A stretch of 64,000 bases of DNA. Source: Mycobacterium sp. BK086. GTDB taxonomy: Bacteria; Actinomycetota; Actinomycetes; Mycobacteriales; Mycobacteriaceae. The notes under the pieces were generated by a model. That model was not told the origin of the DNA and did no database searches. It saw only the letters and a program-made list of their open reading frames with translations. Both the position numbers and the translations under genes were made by a program. Position 1 is the first letter of the stretch; each line of letters starts with the position of its first letter. The DNA is taken from NCBI GenBank assembly GCA_004362315.1, contig SNWL01000003.1, positions 1,674,001 through 1,738,000 of the forward strand, read 5' to 3'. Shown here in pieces: positions 44,451-54,254 of the stretch.

Positions 44451-45404
44451 TCACTTGGTGAGGCATTCCCAAGCATCGGAGACGATCTCGTCAATGGTCG
44501 TGTGCTGAGGCTGCCAGCCGAGCTCGGTGATGGCCCGCTCGCTCGAGGCGATCAGCACAGCCGGATCACCGGCCCTGCGCTCGACGTCCCGCGCCGCGAT
44601 CGGTCCGCCGGTGACCCGCTCGCAGCAGGCGATCACCTCGCGAACCGAGAAGCCGGTGCCGTTGCCCAGGTTGTAGATCCGGTGCTCACCCGGCTTCGAC
44701 GTCTGCAGCGCAAGCAGATGCGCGTCGGCCAGATCGCGGACGTGGATGTAGTCGCGAATGCACGTGCCGTCCGGCGTCGGCCAGTCGGTGCCGAACACCA
44801 GGATCTCCGAGCGCCGCCCGGTGGCGACCTGCAACACCAGCGGAATCAGGTGCGTCTCGGTCGCATGACGCTCACCGCAGCCACCGTATGCGCCTGCGAC
44901 GTTGAAGTAGCGCAGGCTGGTGGCGGCCAACCCGTGCGCGGTGGCGTACGAGGTGATCGCGTGGTCGATCGCCAGTTTGGTGGCGCCATAGGCATTTGTC
45001 GGCCGGGTCTCGGCGTCCTCGGTGATCGGCACCGACTTCGGCTCGCCGTAGGTCGCCGCCGTGGAGGAGAACACCAGCCGCGGTGTGCCCGCCGCGCGCA
45101 TCGCCTCCAACAGTTGAATTGTCTTGACCACGTTGCTGTTCCAGTATTTCTCCGGCTCGGCCACCGACTCGCCCACCAGAGATTTCGCCGCGAAGTGCAC
45201 CACCCCGTCGAACGATCCGTCGCCAAGCAACTCCGGTGCGACGTCGACCATGTCGGCCTGCACGAACCGCGCCCCCGACGGCACCGCGTCGCCGTTGCCC
45301 GTCGACAGGTCGTCGACGACCACCACCTCGTGGCCCTGCTCCAGCAGCACCGTCGCGCACACGCTGCCCACGTACCCCGCACCGCCCGTGACCAAAAGCT
45401 TCAT
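44451..45404 (-). CDS. galE: UDP-glucose 4-epimerase
   Basis: 317 residues, extended short-chain dehydrogenase. NAD motif [47 protein letters not shown], catalytic Ser in [10 protein letters not shown] and Tyr-Lys in [11 protein letters not shown], and [12 protein letters not shown]. It interconverts UDP-glucose and UDP-galactose for arabinogalactan and other glycans. The ATG overlaps the amiA1 stop (TGATG), so galE is the last gene of the amiB1-amiA1-galE operon. In M. tuberculosis this linkage is absent. Confidence 0.92.
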   Translation of the reverse strand: MKLLVTGGAGYVGSVCATVLLEQGHEVVVVDDLSTGNGDAVPSGARFVQADMVDVAPELLGDGSFDGVVHFAAKSLVGESVAEPEKYWNSNVVKTIQLLEAMRAAGTPRLVFSSTAATYGEPKSVPITEDAETRPTNAYGATKLAIDHAITSYATAHGLAATSLRYFNVAGAYGGCGERHATETHLIPLVLQVATGRRSEILVFGTDWPTPDGTCIRDYIHVRDLADAHLLALQTSKPGEHRIYNLGNGTGFSVREVIACCERVTGGPIAARDVERRAGDPAVLIASSERAITELGWQPQHTTIDEIVSDAWECLTK

Positions 45405-46573
45405 CAGTACCCCGCGGACTGCTCGACGATATTCACCAGAACCCGAACCCCCACCGCGAGCGCGCGCTCGTCGAGGTCGAACGTCGGCTGGTGCAGATCC
45501 AGCTGCGGCCCGCGGCCGCTCCACACCCCCAGCCGGCCCATCGCACCGGGTACCTCTTCCAGATACCAGGAGAAGTCCTCACCGCCGCCGGACTGGTGAG
45601 TGTCCGCGAGCGCATCGGGCGCGACCGCCTCGATGGCATGCGTCATGATCTGCGTCGAGCGTTCCTCATTGACCACGGGCGGCACGCCACGGTGGTAATT
45701 CAGGGTGTGCTCGATACCAAGGGGTGCGAGCAGGCCTGAAACCGTCTCCCGCACAAGCTGTTCCATACCCACCCAGGTCTCGCGGCTGGCGGTGCGCACC
45801 GTGCCCGCCAACGTGCCGGTCTGCGGAATGGCATTGGCCGCGACCCCGGCGTTGGCCGCGCCCCACACCATCACGGTGCTGTGCCGCGGGTCGATCCGTC
45901 GCGACAGCACGCCCGGCAGCCCGGTGATCACCGTGCCCATGCCGTACACCAGATCCGATGTCAGGTGCGGGCGTGACGTGTGTCCGCCGGGTGAGTGCAA
46001 GGTGATCTCGATCGAATCCGCCGCCGACGTGATGGGGCCGGGGATGATCGCGACGCGCCCCGCGGCGAGCCGGGGATCGCAGTGCAACGCGAAGATCCGC
46101 GAGACTCCGACCAACGCGCCCGCGGCGATCGCGTCGATCGCGCCGCCGGGCATCAATTCCTCGGCGGCCTGGAAGATCAACCGCACGCCGACCGGCAGTT
46201 CGGGCACCGACGCCAGCGCCGTCGCGGCCCCGATGAGCATCGCGGTGTGGGCGTCGTGCCCGCAGGCATGGGCGACGTTCGGCATCGTCGAGCTGTACGG
46301 CGCGCCGGTGCGCTCGGCCATCGGGAGCGCATCCATGTCGGCGCGCAACGCGATCCGCGGCGCGTGCTCGGGACCGAAGTCGCAGGTCAGTCCGGTCCCG
46401 CCCGGCATCACCTTCGGGTTCAGCCCGGCTTCCACCAGACGGTCGGCGACGAACTGGGTGGTCGCGAACTCCTGGCGGCCCAGCTCCGGGTAGCGGTGAA
46501 TGTGGCGGCGCCAGGCGACCAGATCGTCGAAATGGGCGGCCAGCCACGACTCCGTCGTGTCAGCGATGCTCAT
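45404..46573 (-). CDS. amiA1: M20-family amidohydrolase AmiA1
   Basis: 389 residues, M20D aminoacylase/amidohydrolase (the hippurate- and N-acyl-amino-acid hydrolase group). Metal-binding residues: [11 protein letters not shown] (Cys, His) and [13 protein letters not shown] (Glu), HCDPRLAAG and a late [12 protein letters not shown] with His/Glu. It probably releases acyl groups from amino acids or peptides in cytoplasm; no signal peptide. ATG 46573 overlaps the amiB1 stop (ATGA) and its stop overlaps the galE ATG. Homologue of Rv3305c. Confidence 0.9.
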   Translation of the reverse strand: MSIADTTESWLAAHFDDLVAWRRHIHRYPELGRQEFATTQFVADRLVEAGLNPKVMPGGTGLTCDFGPEHAPRIALRADMDALPMAERTGAPYSSTMPNVAHACGHDAHTAMLIGAATALASVPELPVGVRLIFQAAEELMPGGAIDAIAAGALVGVSRIFALHCDPRLAAGRVAIIPGPITSAADSIEITLHSPGGHTSRPHLTSDLVYGMGTVITGLPGVLSRRIDPRHSTVMVWGAANAGVAANAIPQTGTLAGTVRTASRETWVGMEQLVRETVSGLLAPLGIEHTLNYHRGVPPVVNEERSTQIMTHAIEAVAPDALADTHQSGGGEDFSWYLEEVPGAMGRLGVWSGRGPQLDLHQPTFDLDERALAVGVRVLVNIVEQSAGY

Positions 46574-47757
46574 GTGCGATCCCCCCGCTGCGCCAGCAGC
46601 TCCAGCACCCGCTCCCGTTCGACATCCGATTCGGCAAGTCGAACGACGGTGCGCGCCAACATGATTGCCCCCTCCGTCACCGCACGGTCCCCGCTGGGAC
46701 TCGCCGCGGCGACGGTGAAACCGGGCTGATGGATCACCGCGCCGCCCGATTCGACACCGACCACGGGGTGGATGCCCGGCAGCAGCTGGGTGACATTGCC
46801 CATATCCGTGCTCCCCAAGGGCATTCCGGCCTCCACCTCGACCGGAACGGGCTTGCGGCCCATCTTCGTCATCTCGTCGCGGAACACCTCGGCCAGCCAC
46901 CTGTCGGGGGTCAGTTCGGCGTACGGCGGTGCGGCTTCGGCGATGTCGTGTCCACACCCGGTGGCGACCGCCCCCGCCTCGAAGCACCCCCGCATCTTGG
47001 CTTCCAGTCCGCGCAGCGACTCGGTGTCGACGGCCCGCATCGTGTACTGCAGCCGAGCCCGGCCCGGGATGATGTTGGTCGCCGAGCCGCCCTCGGTGAC
47101 GATGCCGTGAGCCAGCTGGCCGGGAGCCATCTGCTGGCGCAGCAACCCGATCGCCACCTGCGCGACGGTCACCGCGTCGGCGGCATTGACCCCCAGATGC
47201 GGCGCGACGGCGGCATGCGATTCGCGGCCGGTGTAGGTCACGATCACCTCCGACAGCGCCAGTGAGCGGGCGGCGGCGATGTCGATCGGCCCGGGGTGCA
47301 GCATCACGGCGGCAGCGACGTCGTCGAACACTCCCGCGTCGATCAGCAGCGCCTTGCCGCCACCGGACTCCTCGGCCGGCGTGCCGATCAGAGCGACGGT
47401 GAGCCCGAGCTCGTCGGCCACCTCGGCCAGCGCCAGGGCGGTGCCGACCGCCGACGCCGCGATGATGTTGTGCCCGCACGCATGCCCGATACCGGGCAGC
47501 GCGTCGTACTCGGCGCAGATCCCGATCACCAACGGGCCGGAGCCGAAGTCGGCGCGGAACGCCGTGTCCAAACCGCCGGGCGCCGCACTGATCTCGAAGC
47601 CGCGCTCAGCCACCAGTGCCTTGGTCTTGGCGCAGCTGCGGTGCTCGTCGAACGCGAGTTCCGGTTCGGCGTGAATGGCGTGGGAGAGCTCGATCAGATC
47701 GCCACCACGGGCTGCGACCACGTCCTCGACGCGGGTCGACGCGGTGGCTGCGGGCAT
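46570..47757 (-). CDS. amiB1: M20-family amidohydrolase AmiB1
   Basis: 395 residues, M20D metallopeptidase of the p-aminobenzoyl-glutamate-hydrolase-like kind. [14 protein letters not shown] (metal Cys/His), [18 protein letters not shown] (Glu pair), HPGPID and a dimerisation domain (about 175-290) with [18 protein letters not shown]. The Met at 47757 starts [11 protein letters not shown]; longer frames overlap deoD. First gene of the amiB1-amiA1-galE operon; divergent from deoD across 37 bases. Homologue of Rv3306c. Confidence 0.9.
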   Translation of the reverse strand: MPAATASTRVEDVVAARGGDLIELSHAIHAEPELAFDEHRSCAKTKALVAERGFEISAAPGGLDTAFRADFGSGPLVIGICAEYDALPGIGHACGHNIIAASAVGTALALAEVADELGLTVALIGTPAEESGGGKALLIDAGVFDDVAAAVMLHPGPIDIAAARSLALSEVIVTYTGRESHAAVAPHLGVNAADAVTVAQVAIGLLRQQMAPGQLAHGIVTEGGSATNIIPGRARLQYTMRAVDTESLRGLEAKMRGCFEAGAVATGCGHDIAEAAPPYAELTPDRWLAEVFRDEMTKMGRKPVPVEVEAGMPLGSTDMGNVTQLLPGIHPVVGVESGGAVIHQPGFTVAAASPSGDRAVTEGAIMLARTVVRLAESDVERERVLELLAQRGDRT

Positions 47758-47780
47758 CCACGCAGTATCGCATTCGGGAC

Positions 47781-47786
47781 TAGGCT
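47781..47786 (+). promoter_or_regulatory. TAGGCT -10 box, leaderless deoD start
   Basis: TAGGCT ends 8 bases before the GTG at 47795, so deoD should be translated from a leaderless or nearly leaderless mRNA. Confidence 0.5.
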
Positions 47787-47794
47787 CGCAGTCT

Positions 47795-48580
47795 GTGAGT
47801 CCTGACGCCGAACACGCCGCCGCGGTGATCGCCGAGCGCACCGGTGTGGAGCGGCACGACGTCGCCGTGGTCCTCGGATCGGGGTGGACACCCGCGGCCG
47901 CGGCACTGGGCACACCGAAGGCAGAGATTCCGATGTCGGTGATCCCCGGCTTCACGCCTCCGTCGGCGCTCGGCCATCGCGGCCGGGTGCTGTCGGTGCC
48001 GCTCGGATCACTCAACGTGTTGGTGCTGTTGGGCCGCATCCATGCCTACGAGGGCCATGACCTGCGGACCATCGTCCATCCGGTGCGCACAGCCCGGGCC
48101 GCGGGCGCGAATGTCGTGGTCCTGACCAACGCGGCCGGGGGCCTGCGGCCGGAGTACGAGGTCGGGCAGCCGATTCTGATCAGCGACCATCTGAACCTGA
48201 CCGCGCGCTCGCCGCTGGTCGGGGCGCAGTTCGTCGATCTGGTCGACGCCTACGCGCCGCGGCTGCGGGAACTGGCGCGCGCCGTCGACCCGAGCCTGAC
48301 CGAGGGCGTCTACGCGGCCATGCCGGGCCCGCACTACGAGACCCCCGCCGAGATCCGGATGCTGCGCACGCTCGGGGCCGACCTGGTCGGTATGTCGACC
48401 GTCCACGAGACCATCGCGGCGCGGGCGGCGGGCGCCGAAGTGCTGGCGTTCTCTCTGGTGACGAATCTGGCCGCCGGGATGACCGGCCAGCCGCTGAGTC
48501 ACGACGAAGTTCTGGCCGCGGGTCGGGCGTCGGCGACTGCGGTGGGATCGCTGCTGGCCTCGGTGCTGGCGCGCCTGTAG
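47795..48580 (+). CDS. deoD: Purine nucleoside phosphorylase
   Basis: 261 residues of the trimeric class (MTAP/PNP). [14 protein letters not shown] (phosphate Ser), [11 protein letters not shown], the base-binding [36 protein letters not shown] and SLVTNLAAG, whose Asn is the purine-recognition residue. It splits inosine and guanosine nucleosides to base and ribose-1-phosphate. Start is GTG 47795; earlier in-frame sequence is antisense to amiB1. The last 82 bases overlap the opposing AbrB gene. Homologue of Rv3307. Confidence 0.94.
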   Translation: MSPDAEHAAAVIAERTGVERHDVAVVLGSGWTPAAAALGTPKAEIPMSVIPGFTPPSALGHRGRVLSVPLGSLNVLVLLGRIHAYEGHDLRTIVHPVRTARAAGANVVVLTNAAGGLRPEYEVGQPILISDHLNLTARSPLVGAQFVDLVDAYAPRLRELARAVDPSLTEGVYAAMPGPHYETPAEIRMLRTLGADLVGMSTVHETIAARAAGAEVLAFSLVTNLAAGMTGQPLSHDEVLAAGRASATAVGSLLASVLARL

Positions 48581-49614
48581 GTCAGCCGCACGAATCCGCG
48601 CGCCAGCAGCGGTGCCGCGAACAGCATCAGCAACACCCGCAGCACCTGCGTGGCGACGATGAACGTGACGTTCGAATCCGTTTCCACCGCGGTGGCCAGC
48701 ACGGCGTAGATACCGCCCGGACTGGTGGCCAGATATCCGTCGAGCATGCTGACGCCTGCGATCTTGGACAGCGCCACCCCGAGTCCCGCGGTCGCGATGT
48801 TGAGCAGCACGATCAGCCCGAGCGCGGCCGGCAACAGCCGCTGGATCGCCCGCAGTGATTCGCGGGTGAACGCGACTCCGGCCTGCCAACCGATGAGCAT
48901 GTAGGACACCGACACCAGCAGGGCGGGCACAGCCAGCCCGAAGGACCAACCGCTGAGTTCGGCGATGATCGTCAGCGCCATCGGGCCGAGCAGGCCCGAG
49001 CCGGGCAGTCGCGCGAGCCGGCCGACCACCGATCCGGCGAAGACCAGGACGACGATCATCAGCAAGCTCAAATACCAAGGCGCCACGTGAGATTGGGGCG
49101 CCGCCGCTGCCGCATGTGAAGAACGTTCGGCGTGGTAGACGAGGGTGACGACAACGGGCATGGTCGCGGTGATCACGGCCACCCGCAGGTATTGGACGAC
49201 GGCGACGACGCGATCGTCACCGCCCAACTCCCGCGCGATGGCCACCAGACCCGACGCTCCCCCTGCCACGAGCGCCAGCGCGCCGGTGAGGGGGCTGATG
49301 TCGCGGTGCAGTCCGAGCAGCGCCCCGGCGCCGATGCTGAGCAACAGGGTGGCCACACCGACGCCGACGACCACCGGCCAGTGCGGTCCGAGGGCCGACA
49401 GCGCATCCGGATGGACCATGGTGCCGATGTAGACACCGAGCGCGCCTTGGGCCGCCAGGCCCGCGAACCGCGGTATGCGTGCGGGCGCCAGCCGGGCGAT
49501 CGCCAGCACGATGCCGACCAGCAGGGCGGCGAACAGGGCCGCAGAGGGGACGCCGAGGCGGTCCAGCGGCACCGTGACCCCGACGGTCACCAGTACCAAC
49601 ACAACCCAACGCAT
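48499..49614 (-). CDS. AbrB-family (putative ammonia monooxygenase/Gly transporter) permease
   Basis: 371 residues with about ten transmembrane helices in two repeats ([13 protein letters not shown] and [15 protein letters not shown] are the repeat hinges), as in the AbrB family of membrane proteins. Motifs [16 protein letters not shown] and [14 protein letters not shown] suit it. The name ammonia monooxygenase used in databases is not supported by biochemistry; transport role is likely but substrate unknown. The C-terminal 27 codons overlap deoD. ATG 49614. Divergent from a MarR gene across an interval holding two CAAG-N6-CTTG sites. Confidence 0.8.
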   Translation of the reverse strand: MRWVVLVLVTVGVTVPLDRLGVPSAALFAALLVGIVLAIARLAPARIPRFAGLAAQGALGVYIGTMVHPDALSALGPHWPVVVGVGVATLLLSIGAGALLGLHRDISPLTGALALVAGGASGLVAIARELGGDDRVVAVVQYLRVAVITATMPVVVTLVYHAERSSHAAAAAPQSHVAPWYLSLLMIVVLVFAGSVVGRLARLPGSGLLGPMALTIIAELSGWSFGLAVPALLVSVSYMLIGWQAGVAFTRESLRAIQRLLPAALGLIVLLNIATAGLGVALSKIAGVSMLDGYLATSPGGIYAVLATAVETDSNVTFIVATQVLRVLLMLFAAPLLARGFVRLTYRRASTEASSDPTAVADARPAARTSS

Positions 49615-49618
49615 ATCC

Positions 49619-49696
49619 CAAGTATGCCCTTGCTTTTTTATGGCCGCTACCCGTGTTTCAAGCGAGATTCATCACTGACTAACAAGGTATAACTTG
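49619..49696. promoter_or_regulatory. Paired CAAG-N6-CTTG inverted repeats between AbrB and MarR genes
   Basis: Two identical-pattern dyads: 49619-49632 (spacer TATGCC) 4 bases upstream of the AbrB start, and 49683-49696 (spacer GTATAA) 4 bases upstream of the MarR start. One per divergent start codon, centre spacing 64 bp. They fit operators of the adjacent MarR-type repressor, which would shut off both promoters. Confidence 0.65.
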
Positions 49697-49700
49697 CAAT

Positions 49701-50132
49701 ATGACCGTAAGCATCGCGCCATCGGCCGCAGCCACCGAGTTGCGGGAGGCCATGATGGCACTGGCCCGGCAGCTCCGCAGGCATCGTCCCGACAACGGGC
49801 TGACACTCAGCCAGCTCGAGGTTCTCGGCGAGGTGAGCCGGGCCGGAGTCACCACACCGGCCGAGATAGCCACCCGGTTGCAGGTCCGCGTCCAGTCGCT
49901 GACCGACAGCATCAACGAGCTCGACTCCCGCGGACTGCTGTCCCGCCGGCCCGACGACACCGACCGCCGTCGTCAGCTCATCGAGCTCACCCCGGAGGGT
50001 CTGGACCTGCTTCTGCGCGACCGGGCCCAGCGCGACGCCTGGCTGCAGGAGTCGATGCGCGACAACCTCTCCGAGCTGGAGTTCAATCTGTTGATGCTCA
50101 CCGCGCCGATACTGCGCAAGCTGGTCCCGTGA
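49701..50132 (+). CDS. MarR-family transcriptional regulator
   Basis: 143 residues. Winged-helix core: LTLSQLEVLGEVSRAGVTTPAEIATRLQVRVQSLTDSINELDSRGLLSRRPDDTDRRRQLIELTPEG, with the DxRxxxxxLTxxG wing signature. MarR proteins release DNA on binding small phenolic or oxidant ligands. Its stop overlaps the pmmB start (GTGA, 50129-50132), and it is divergent from the AbrB permease, with a paired operator between. Likely controls the permease and itself; not part of the M. tuberculosis gene order. Confidence 0.88.
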   Translation: MTVSIAPSAAATELREAMMALARQLRRHRPDNGLTLSQLEVLGEVSRAGVTTPAEIATRLQVRVQSLTDSINELDSRGLLSRRPDDTDRRRQLIELTPEGLDLLLRDRAQRDAWLQESMRDNLSELEFNLLMLTAPILRKLVP

Positions 50133-51721
50133 TCCCCGAGGACTGGATCGCCCACGACCCCGATCCGGTCACCGCCGCCGAGCTGGCCGCGCTGGATCCC
50201 GCCGAGCTCACCGCGCGCTTCGCCCGACCGCTGGCCTTCGGCACCGCCGGGCTGCGCGGACCGGTGCGGGGCGGGCCCGATGCGATGAACCTCGCGGTGG
50301 TGCTGCGGGTCAGCTGGGCGGTATGCCAGGTGCTGGCCCGTCGGGGCTTGAACGGTGCGACGGTCGTCGTGGGCCGAGACGCCCGGCACGGATCGGCACC
50401 GTTCGCGCACGCCACTGCTGAAGTATTTGCCGCCCATGGTTATTCGGTGATCACTTGGGAGCACCCGGTACCGACCCCGGTCGTCGCGTTCGCGGTCCGC
50501 CATACCGGCGCCGCGGCCGGCGTACAGATCACCGCATCACACAATCCGCCGGCAGACAACGGCTACAAGGTGTATCTCGACGGCGGCCTGCAGATCATCT
50601 CGCCAACCGACCGCGAGATCGAGGCTGCGATCGCCACCGCGCCGCCGGCCGACCAGATCCCACGACGGGCGGTGCAACCTGCCGACGAGACTCTGGTGGA
50701 CGCGTACGTGGCCCGTGCGGCGACACTGCGGCGAACGAGCCAGGGCAAGCCGCGGATAGCGCTGACCGCCATGCACGGGGTGGGCGGCGAGCTCGCTGTG
50801 CGCACGCTGCACGCGGCCGGATTCGACGATGTGCACACGGTGGCAAGCCAATTCGCTCCGGATGCGAATTTCCCCACCGTGCCGTTCCCGAACCCGGAAG
50901 AACCCGGTGCCGCCGACGCGCTGCTGGAGCTGGCCGCCCAGGTCGGCGCCGACGTCGCCGTCGCACTGGACCCGGACGCCGACCGGTGTGCGGTCGGCAT
51001 CCCCACGCCCGACGGCTGGCGAATGCTGTCCGGCGACGAAACCGGTTGGCTATTCGGCGATTACATCCTGTCGAGCCTGCCACCCGAGCAGGCCGCCACC
51101 AGCGTGGTGGCCAGCAGTGTGGTCTCCTCGCAGCTGCTCGGCTCGATCGCCGCCGACCACGGGGCCCGGCACGTCGAGACCCTCACCGGTTTCAAATGGC
51201 TCGCCCGCGCCGACGCCGACCTGCCCGGCCGCACCCTCGTATATGCCTACGAGGAGGCCATCGGCCATTGCGTCGACCCGTCGGCCGTCCGCGACAAGGA
51301 CGGCATCAGCGCCGCGGTTGTCGCTTGCGACCTGGTGGCACACCTTGCCGCACAAGGTGATTCGATGACCGGCGCACTTGACCGCATCGCCATGCGACAC
51401 GGCGTACACACCACGGCCGCGGTATCACGGCGGGTGGCCGATCCCGGCCAGGCCGCGGCGATGATGGCCCGCCTACGCACCACGCCGCCGACCGAACTGG
51501 CGGGCTTTCCGGTGCGGGCCACCACGCAGGCCGATGCGGTATTCCTCACCGGCGGCGACCCGCAGACGTCGATCCGGGTGGTGGTCAGGCCCTCGGGCAC
51601 CGAGCCGAAAGTCAAGTGCTACACCGAGGTTGGCCAGGCTGTCAGCACGGATCTGGCGCAGGCACGCAGGCAGGCCGCAGCCATCCAGGACAGCCTGCTG
51701 GAGTCGGTGCGGAGCTGGTAG
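50129..51721 (+). CDS. pmmB: Phosphomannomutase/phosphopentomutase-type alpha-D-phosphohexomutase
   Basis: 530 residues, four-domain phosphohexomutase. Active-site phosphoserine loop ITASHNPPADNGYKVY, metal loop DPDADRCAVG, sugar loop GFKWLARADAD and YEEAIGH, and phosphate-binding RPSGTEPKVKCYTE. It isomerises hexose- or pentose-1-phosphates to 6- or 5-phosphates. Next to deoD and upp, and with deoA and add nearby, it could recycle ribose-1-phosphate from nucleoside phosphorolysis. Family alone does not separate mannose, glucose and pentose use. GTG 50129. Homologue of Rv3308. Confidence 0.92.
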   Translation: MIPEDWIAHDPDPVTAAELAALDPAELTARFARPLAFGTAGLRGPVRGGPDAMNLAVVLRVSWAVCQVLARRGLNGATVVVGRDARHGSAPFAHATAEVFAAHGYSVITWEHPVPTPVVAFAVRHTGAAAGVQITASHNPPADNGYKVYLDGGLQIISPTDREIEAAIATAPPADQIPRRAVQPADETLVDAYVARAATLRRTSQGKPRIALTAMHGVGGELAVRTLHAAGFDDVHTVASQFAPDANFPTVPFPNPEEPGAADALLELAAQVGADVAVALDPDADRCAVGIPTPDGWRMLSGDETGWLFGDYILSSLPPEQAATSVVASSVVSSQLLGSIAADHGARHVETLTGFKWLARADADLPGRTLVYAYEEAIGHCVDPSAVRDKDGISAAVVACDLVAHLAAQGDSMTGALDRIAMRHGVHTTAAVSRRVADPGQAAAMMARLRTTPPTELAGFPVRATTQADAVFLTGGDPQTSIRVVVRPSGTEPKVKCYTEVGQAVSTDLAQARRQAAAIQDSLLESVRSW

Positions 51722-52345
51722 TCAGCGCGGCCCGAATTGGCGATCACCCGCATCGCCGAGACCCGGCACGATGTAAGCGATCTCATTGAGGCCGTCGTCG
51801 ATGGTGGCGGTGAACAGACGCGCGTTCGATGCGACTTTCTCCACCGCGGCAATACCTTCCGGTGCACACACCACACAGACCACGGTGATGTCGCGCGCAC
51901 CGCGCTCGTGCAGCAGCCCGATCGTGTAGACCATCGAACCCCCGGTGGCCAGCATCGGGTCGAGCACCATGACCGGCTGATCGCTCAAGTCGTCGGGCAG
52001 TGACTGCAGGTAGGGCGTCGGCTGATGGGTGGTCTCGTCGCGGGCCACGCCGACGAATCCGACCTGAGCCTCGGGGATCAGCGCACTCGCGGTGTCGACC
52101 ATCCCCAACCCGGCCCGCAGGACGGGTACCAGCAGCGGCGGGGCGGCCAGCCGCGAGCCGGTGGTTTCGGCCATCGGAGTGCGAATGGTGACGTCCGCGC
52201 ACCGCGCATCGCGGGTGGCCTCGTAGACCAGCATGTGGGTCAGGTCGGCAAGCGCGGAACGGAAGGCGGCGTTTTCGGTGCGCTCGTCGCGCAGGGTGGT
52301 CAGCCGCGCCTTGGCCAGCGGGTGGTCGATCACGCACACATCCAT
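51722..52345 (-). CDS. upp: Uracil phosphoribosyltransferase
   Basis: 207 residues. PRPP-binding loop [14 protein letters not shown] and the uracil-binding C-terminus [14 protein letters not shown] are unmistakable; [20 protein letters not shown] is also conserved. It makes UMP from uracil and PRPP in salvage. ATG 52345; its TGA begins one base after the pmmB TAG, with no intergenic gap. Homologue of Rv3309c. Confidence 0.95.
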   Translation of the reverse strand: MDVCVIDHPLAKARLTTLRDERTENAAFRSALADLTHMLVYEATRDARCADVTIRTPMAETTGSRLAAPPLLVPVLRAGLGMVDTASALIPEAQVGFVGVARDETTHQPTPYLQSLPDDLSDQPVMVLDPMLATGGSMVYTIGLLHERGARDITVVCVVCAPEGIAAVEKVASNARLFTATIDDGLNEIAYIVPGLGDAGDRQFGPR

Positions 52346-52367
52346 GCGCAGAGACTGTAGTGAGGTA

Positions 52368-52964
52368 TCAGCCGATATTGCAGCCGAGCACGAATGCCTT
52401 GACCAACGCGGCGTACTGGTAGGCGTACTGCACGGCCCACCCCCACGGCGTGTAGTCATATTCGCGCGGCACCGGCCGCCTGGTGACGCTGCCGCCCCAG
52501 CATTGGCCGAAGATGTAGCTGGCCCGCACCATGTGGAAATTCCAGGACACCAGGATCACGTGATTCCAGTTGTGCTGCTTGGCAAGTCGAGCCAGAAACA
52601 TCGCCTCGCCGCGTGTCGTGAACGGCGACGGAGTGAAGCAGATGACACTGACCGTTGCCGTGCCGGAGGCACATGCCCGCTCGTAGTCGGGCAGGTCCGC
52701 CGGTTTGTCGTTGTAGGAGTTGGACAGGATGACGGTGTTCGCGTAACCCTGCTCTGCCAGGCTCAGGCCGTACTCCAGACGGCCGTCGTTGTCACCGCCG
52801 AGCACGATGATCGCGTCGGCTTTGGCCAGCGGGTCGATGTGTGGACGATTGAAGAGGAAGTATCCGGTGCCCCCCAGGACACCGCCGGCCCCCAGGCCGA
52901 TGGCCGCCACGATCGCGAGCGCGCGACCCCATGTCCCCACGGGGGGCAGGTTACCGGTCAGCAA
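52368..52964 (-). CDS. YdcF/SanA-like DUF218 membrane-anchored protein
   Basis: 198 residues: N-terminal membrane helix (about 13-36, [25 protein letters not shown]), then a DUF218 domain with [54 protein letters not shown] and [17 protein letters not shown]. SanA-type proteins affect envelope permeability. Start is a TTG at 52964 or GTG at 52940. It stands where M. tuberculosis has the secreted phosphatase gene sapM (Rv3310), which is not here. Same strand as upp, 22 bases upstream of its start. Confidence 0.8.
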   Translation of the reverse strand: MLTGNLPPVGTWGRALAIVAAIGLGAGGVLGGTGYFLFNRPHIDPLAKADAIIVLGGDNDGRLEYGLSLAEQGYANTVILSNSYNDKPADLPDYERACASGTATVSVICFTPSPFTTRGEAMFLARLAKQHNWNHVILVSWNFHMVRASYIFGQCWGGSVTRRPVPREYDYTPWGWAVQYAYQYAALVKAFVLGCNIG

Positions 52965-52971
52965 GCGTCGT

Positions 52972-52977
52972 TAGGCT
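52972..52977 (+). promoter_or_regulatory. TAGGCT -10 box, leaderless start of the Rv3311 homologue
   Basis: TAGGCT ends 7 bases before the ATG at 52985. Same hexamer and spacing as at 1175, 37497, 42896 and 47781. Confidence 0.55.
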
Positions 52978-52984
52978 GTGCGGC

Positions 52985-54250
52985 ATGGCTGCTGAGCTCG
53001 TTCCGGTCCGCATCGGCGTGACCGCTGGTGACCTGTACACGTTGTGGGCGCCCCGCTGGCGCGACGGCGGCGACGAGTGGGAGGCGTTCCTCGGCAAGGA
53101 CGAGGACCTGTTCGCCTTCGAATCGGTGGCCGACCTGACCGCGTTCGTGCGCACGAATACCGACAACGACCTGGCCGATCACCCGGCGTGGGAGGACCTG
53201 ACCGAGGCCAACGCCCACAAGCTGGAGCCCAAGAGTGACCGCGAAGTCGACCTGATCTCCGTCGAGGAGCTGCTGTCGGAAAAGCCCACCGAAGAGTCGG
53301 TGACCGCCCTGGCCAACACGATGGCCGTGGTCTCCTCGATCGGTTCGGTGTGTGAGCTGCCCACAGTGACGCGCTTCTTCAACGGCAACCCCAACCTGGG
53401 GCTGCTGTCCGGCGGCTTCGAGCAGTTCAGCGGCAAGCCCGGCCTCAAGCGCTGGAGCGTGGTCGGTGAGATCGTCGGCCGCGGCTGGGACGGCGTGCTG
53501 TCGGCGATCGACGAGGTCATCTCCACCCCCGAGGTCGACGAGCGAGCGGCCAAGGCCGCCGCGGCCGAGCTCGACGAGCCCTACGAGGAAGAGGACGAGG
53601 TCGAGGAGTCGACGGCCGCTGAGGTCGACGAGGACGCCGCCGAGGATGCTGACGACTCGGATCTCGACCGGGCACCGCAGGACCGGGTGGTGCTCGGTGG
53701 CGATGCCGACTTCTGGGCCGAGGTCGGCATCGACCCGGTGCGCATCACGCTCGGCTCGGGCACGGTGTACACGCTGCGCTGCTACTTCGACGACCGGCCG
53801 ATCTTCCTCGGCCGCAACGGCAGGATCAGCGTATTCGGCTCGGAGCGCGCGCTGGCCCGCTCGCTGGCCGACCAGCGCGACCACGATCTCGCGGATCTGA
53901 GCACGTATGACGACATCCACACCGCGGCCACCGACGGCTCGCTGCGGGTCGACGTCACCGAGGACAACATCTACATGCTGACCGGCCTGTCGGACGACAT
54001 CTCCGACGGACCCGACGCGGTCGACCGCGACCAGCTGGAACTGGCCATCGAATTCGTTCGCGACGTGGGCGACTACTCCGAAGAGGACGTCGTCGACAAG
54101 CTCTTGGCCGAGGATCGTGCGCTGGGCAAGCTGGTCGCGTTCGTGCTCGACCCCGAGGAGAACTCCCGACCTGCCGGGCCGTACGCGGCCGCGGTGAAGG
54201 AGTGGGAAGAGATCGAGCGGTTCGTAGAGTCGCGGCTGCGCCGCGAGTGA
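52985..54250 (+). CDS. Conserved mycobacterial acidic protein (Rv3311 homologue) with internal duplication
   Basis: 421 residues, strongly acidic, no signal peptide or membrane helix. An internal duplication is visible: residues 5-70 (VPVRIGVTAGDLYTLWAPR..., FLGKDEDLFAFESVADLTAF, NDLADHPAWEDL) are repeated around 245-310 (DPVRITLGSGTVYTLRCYF, FLGRNGRISVFGSERALARS, HDLADLSTYDDI). Between them lies a Glu/Asp-rich linker (EEEDEVEESTAAEVDEDAAE). The name primosomal protein seen for relatives has no support in the sequence. Start ATG 52985 with TAGGCT -10. Function unknown. Confidence 0.85.
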   Translation: MAAELVPVRIGVTAGDLYTLWAPRWRDGGDEWEAFLGKDEDLFAFESVADLTAFVRTNTDNDLADHPAWEDLTEANAHKLEPKSDREVDLISVEELLSEKPTEESVTALANTMAVVSSIGSVCELPTVTRFFNGNPNLGLLSGGFEQFSGKPGLKRWSVVGEIVGRGWDGVLSAIDEVISTPEVDERAAKAAAAELDEPYEEEDEVEESTAAEVDEDAAEDADDSDLDRAPQDRVVLGGDADFWAEVGIDPVRITLGSGTVYTLRCYFDDRPIFLGRNGRISVFGSERALARSLADQRDHDLADLSTYDDIHTAATDGSLRVDVTEDNIYMLTGLSDDISDGPDAVDRDQLELAIEFVRDVGDYSEEDVVDKLLAEDRALGKLVAFVLDPEENSRPAGPYAAAVKEWEEIERFVESRLRRE

Positions 54251-54254
54251 TCCC

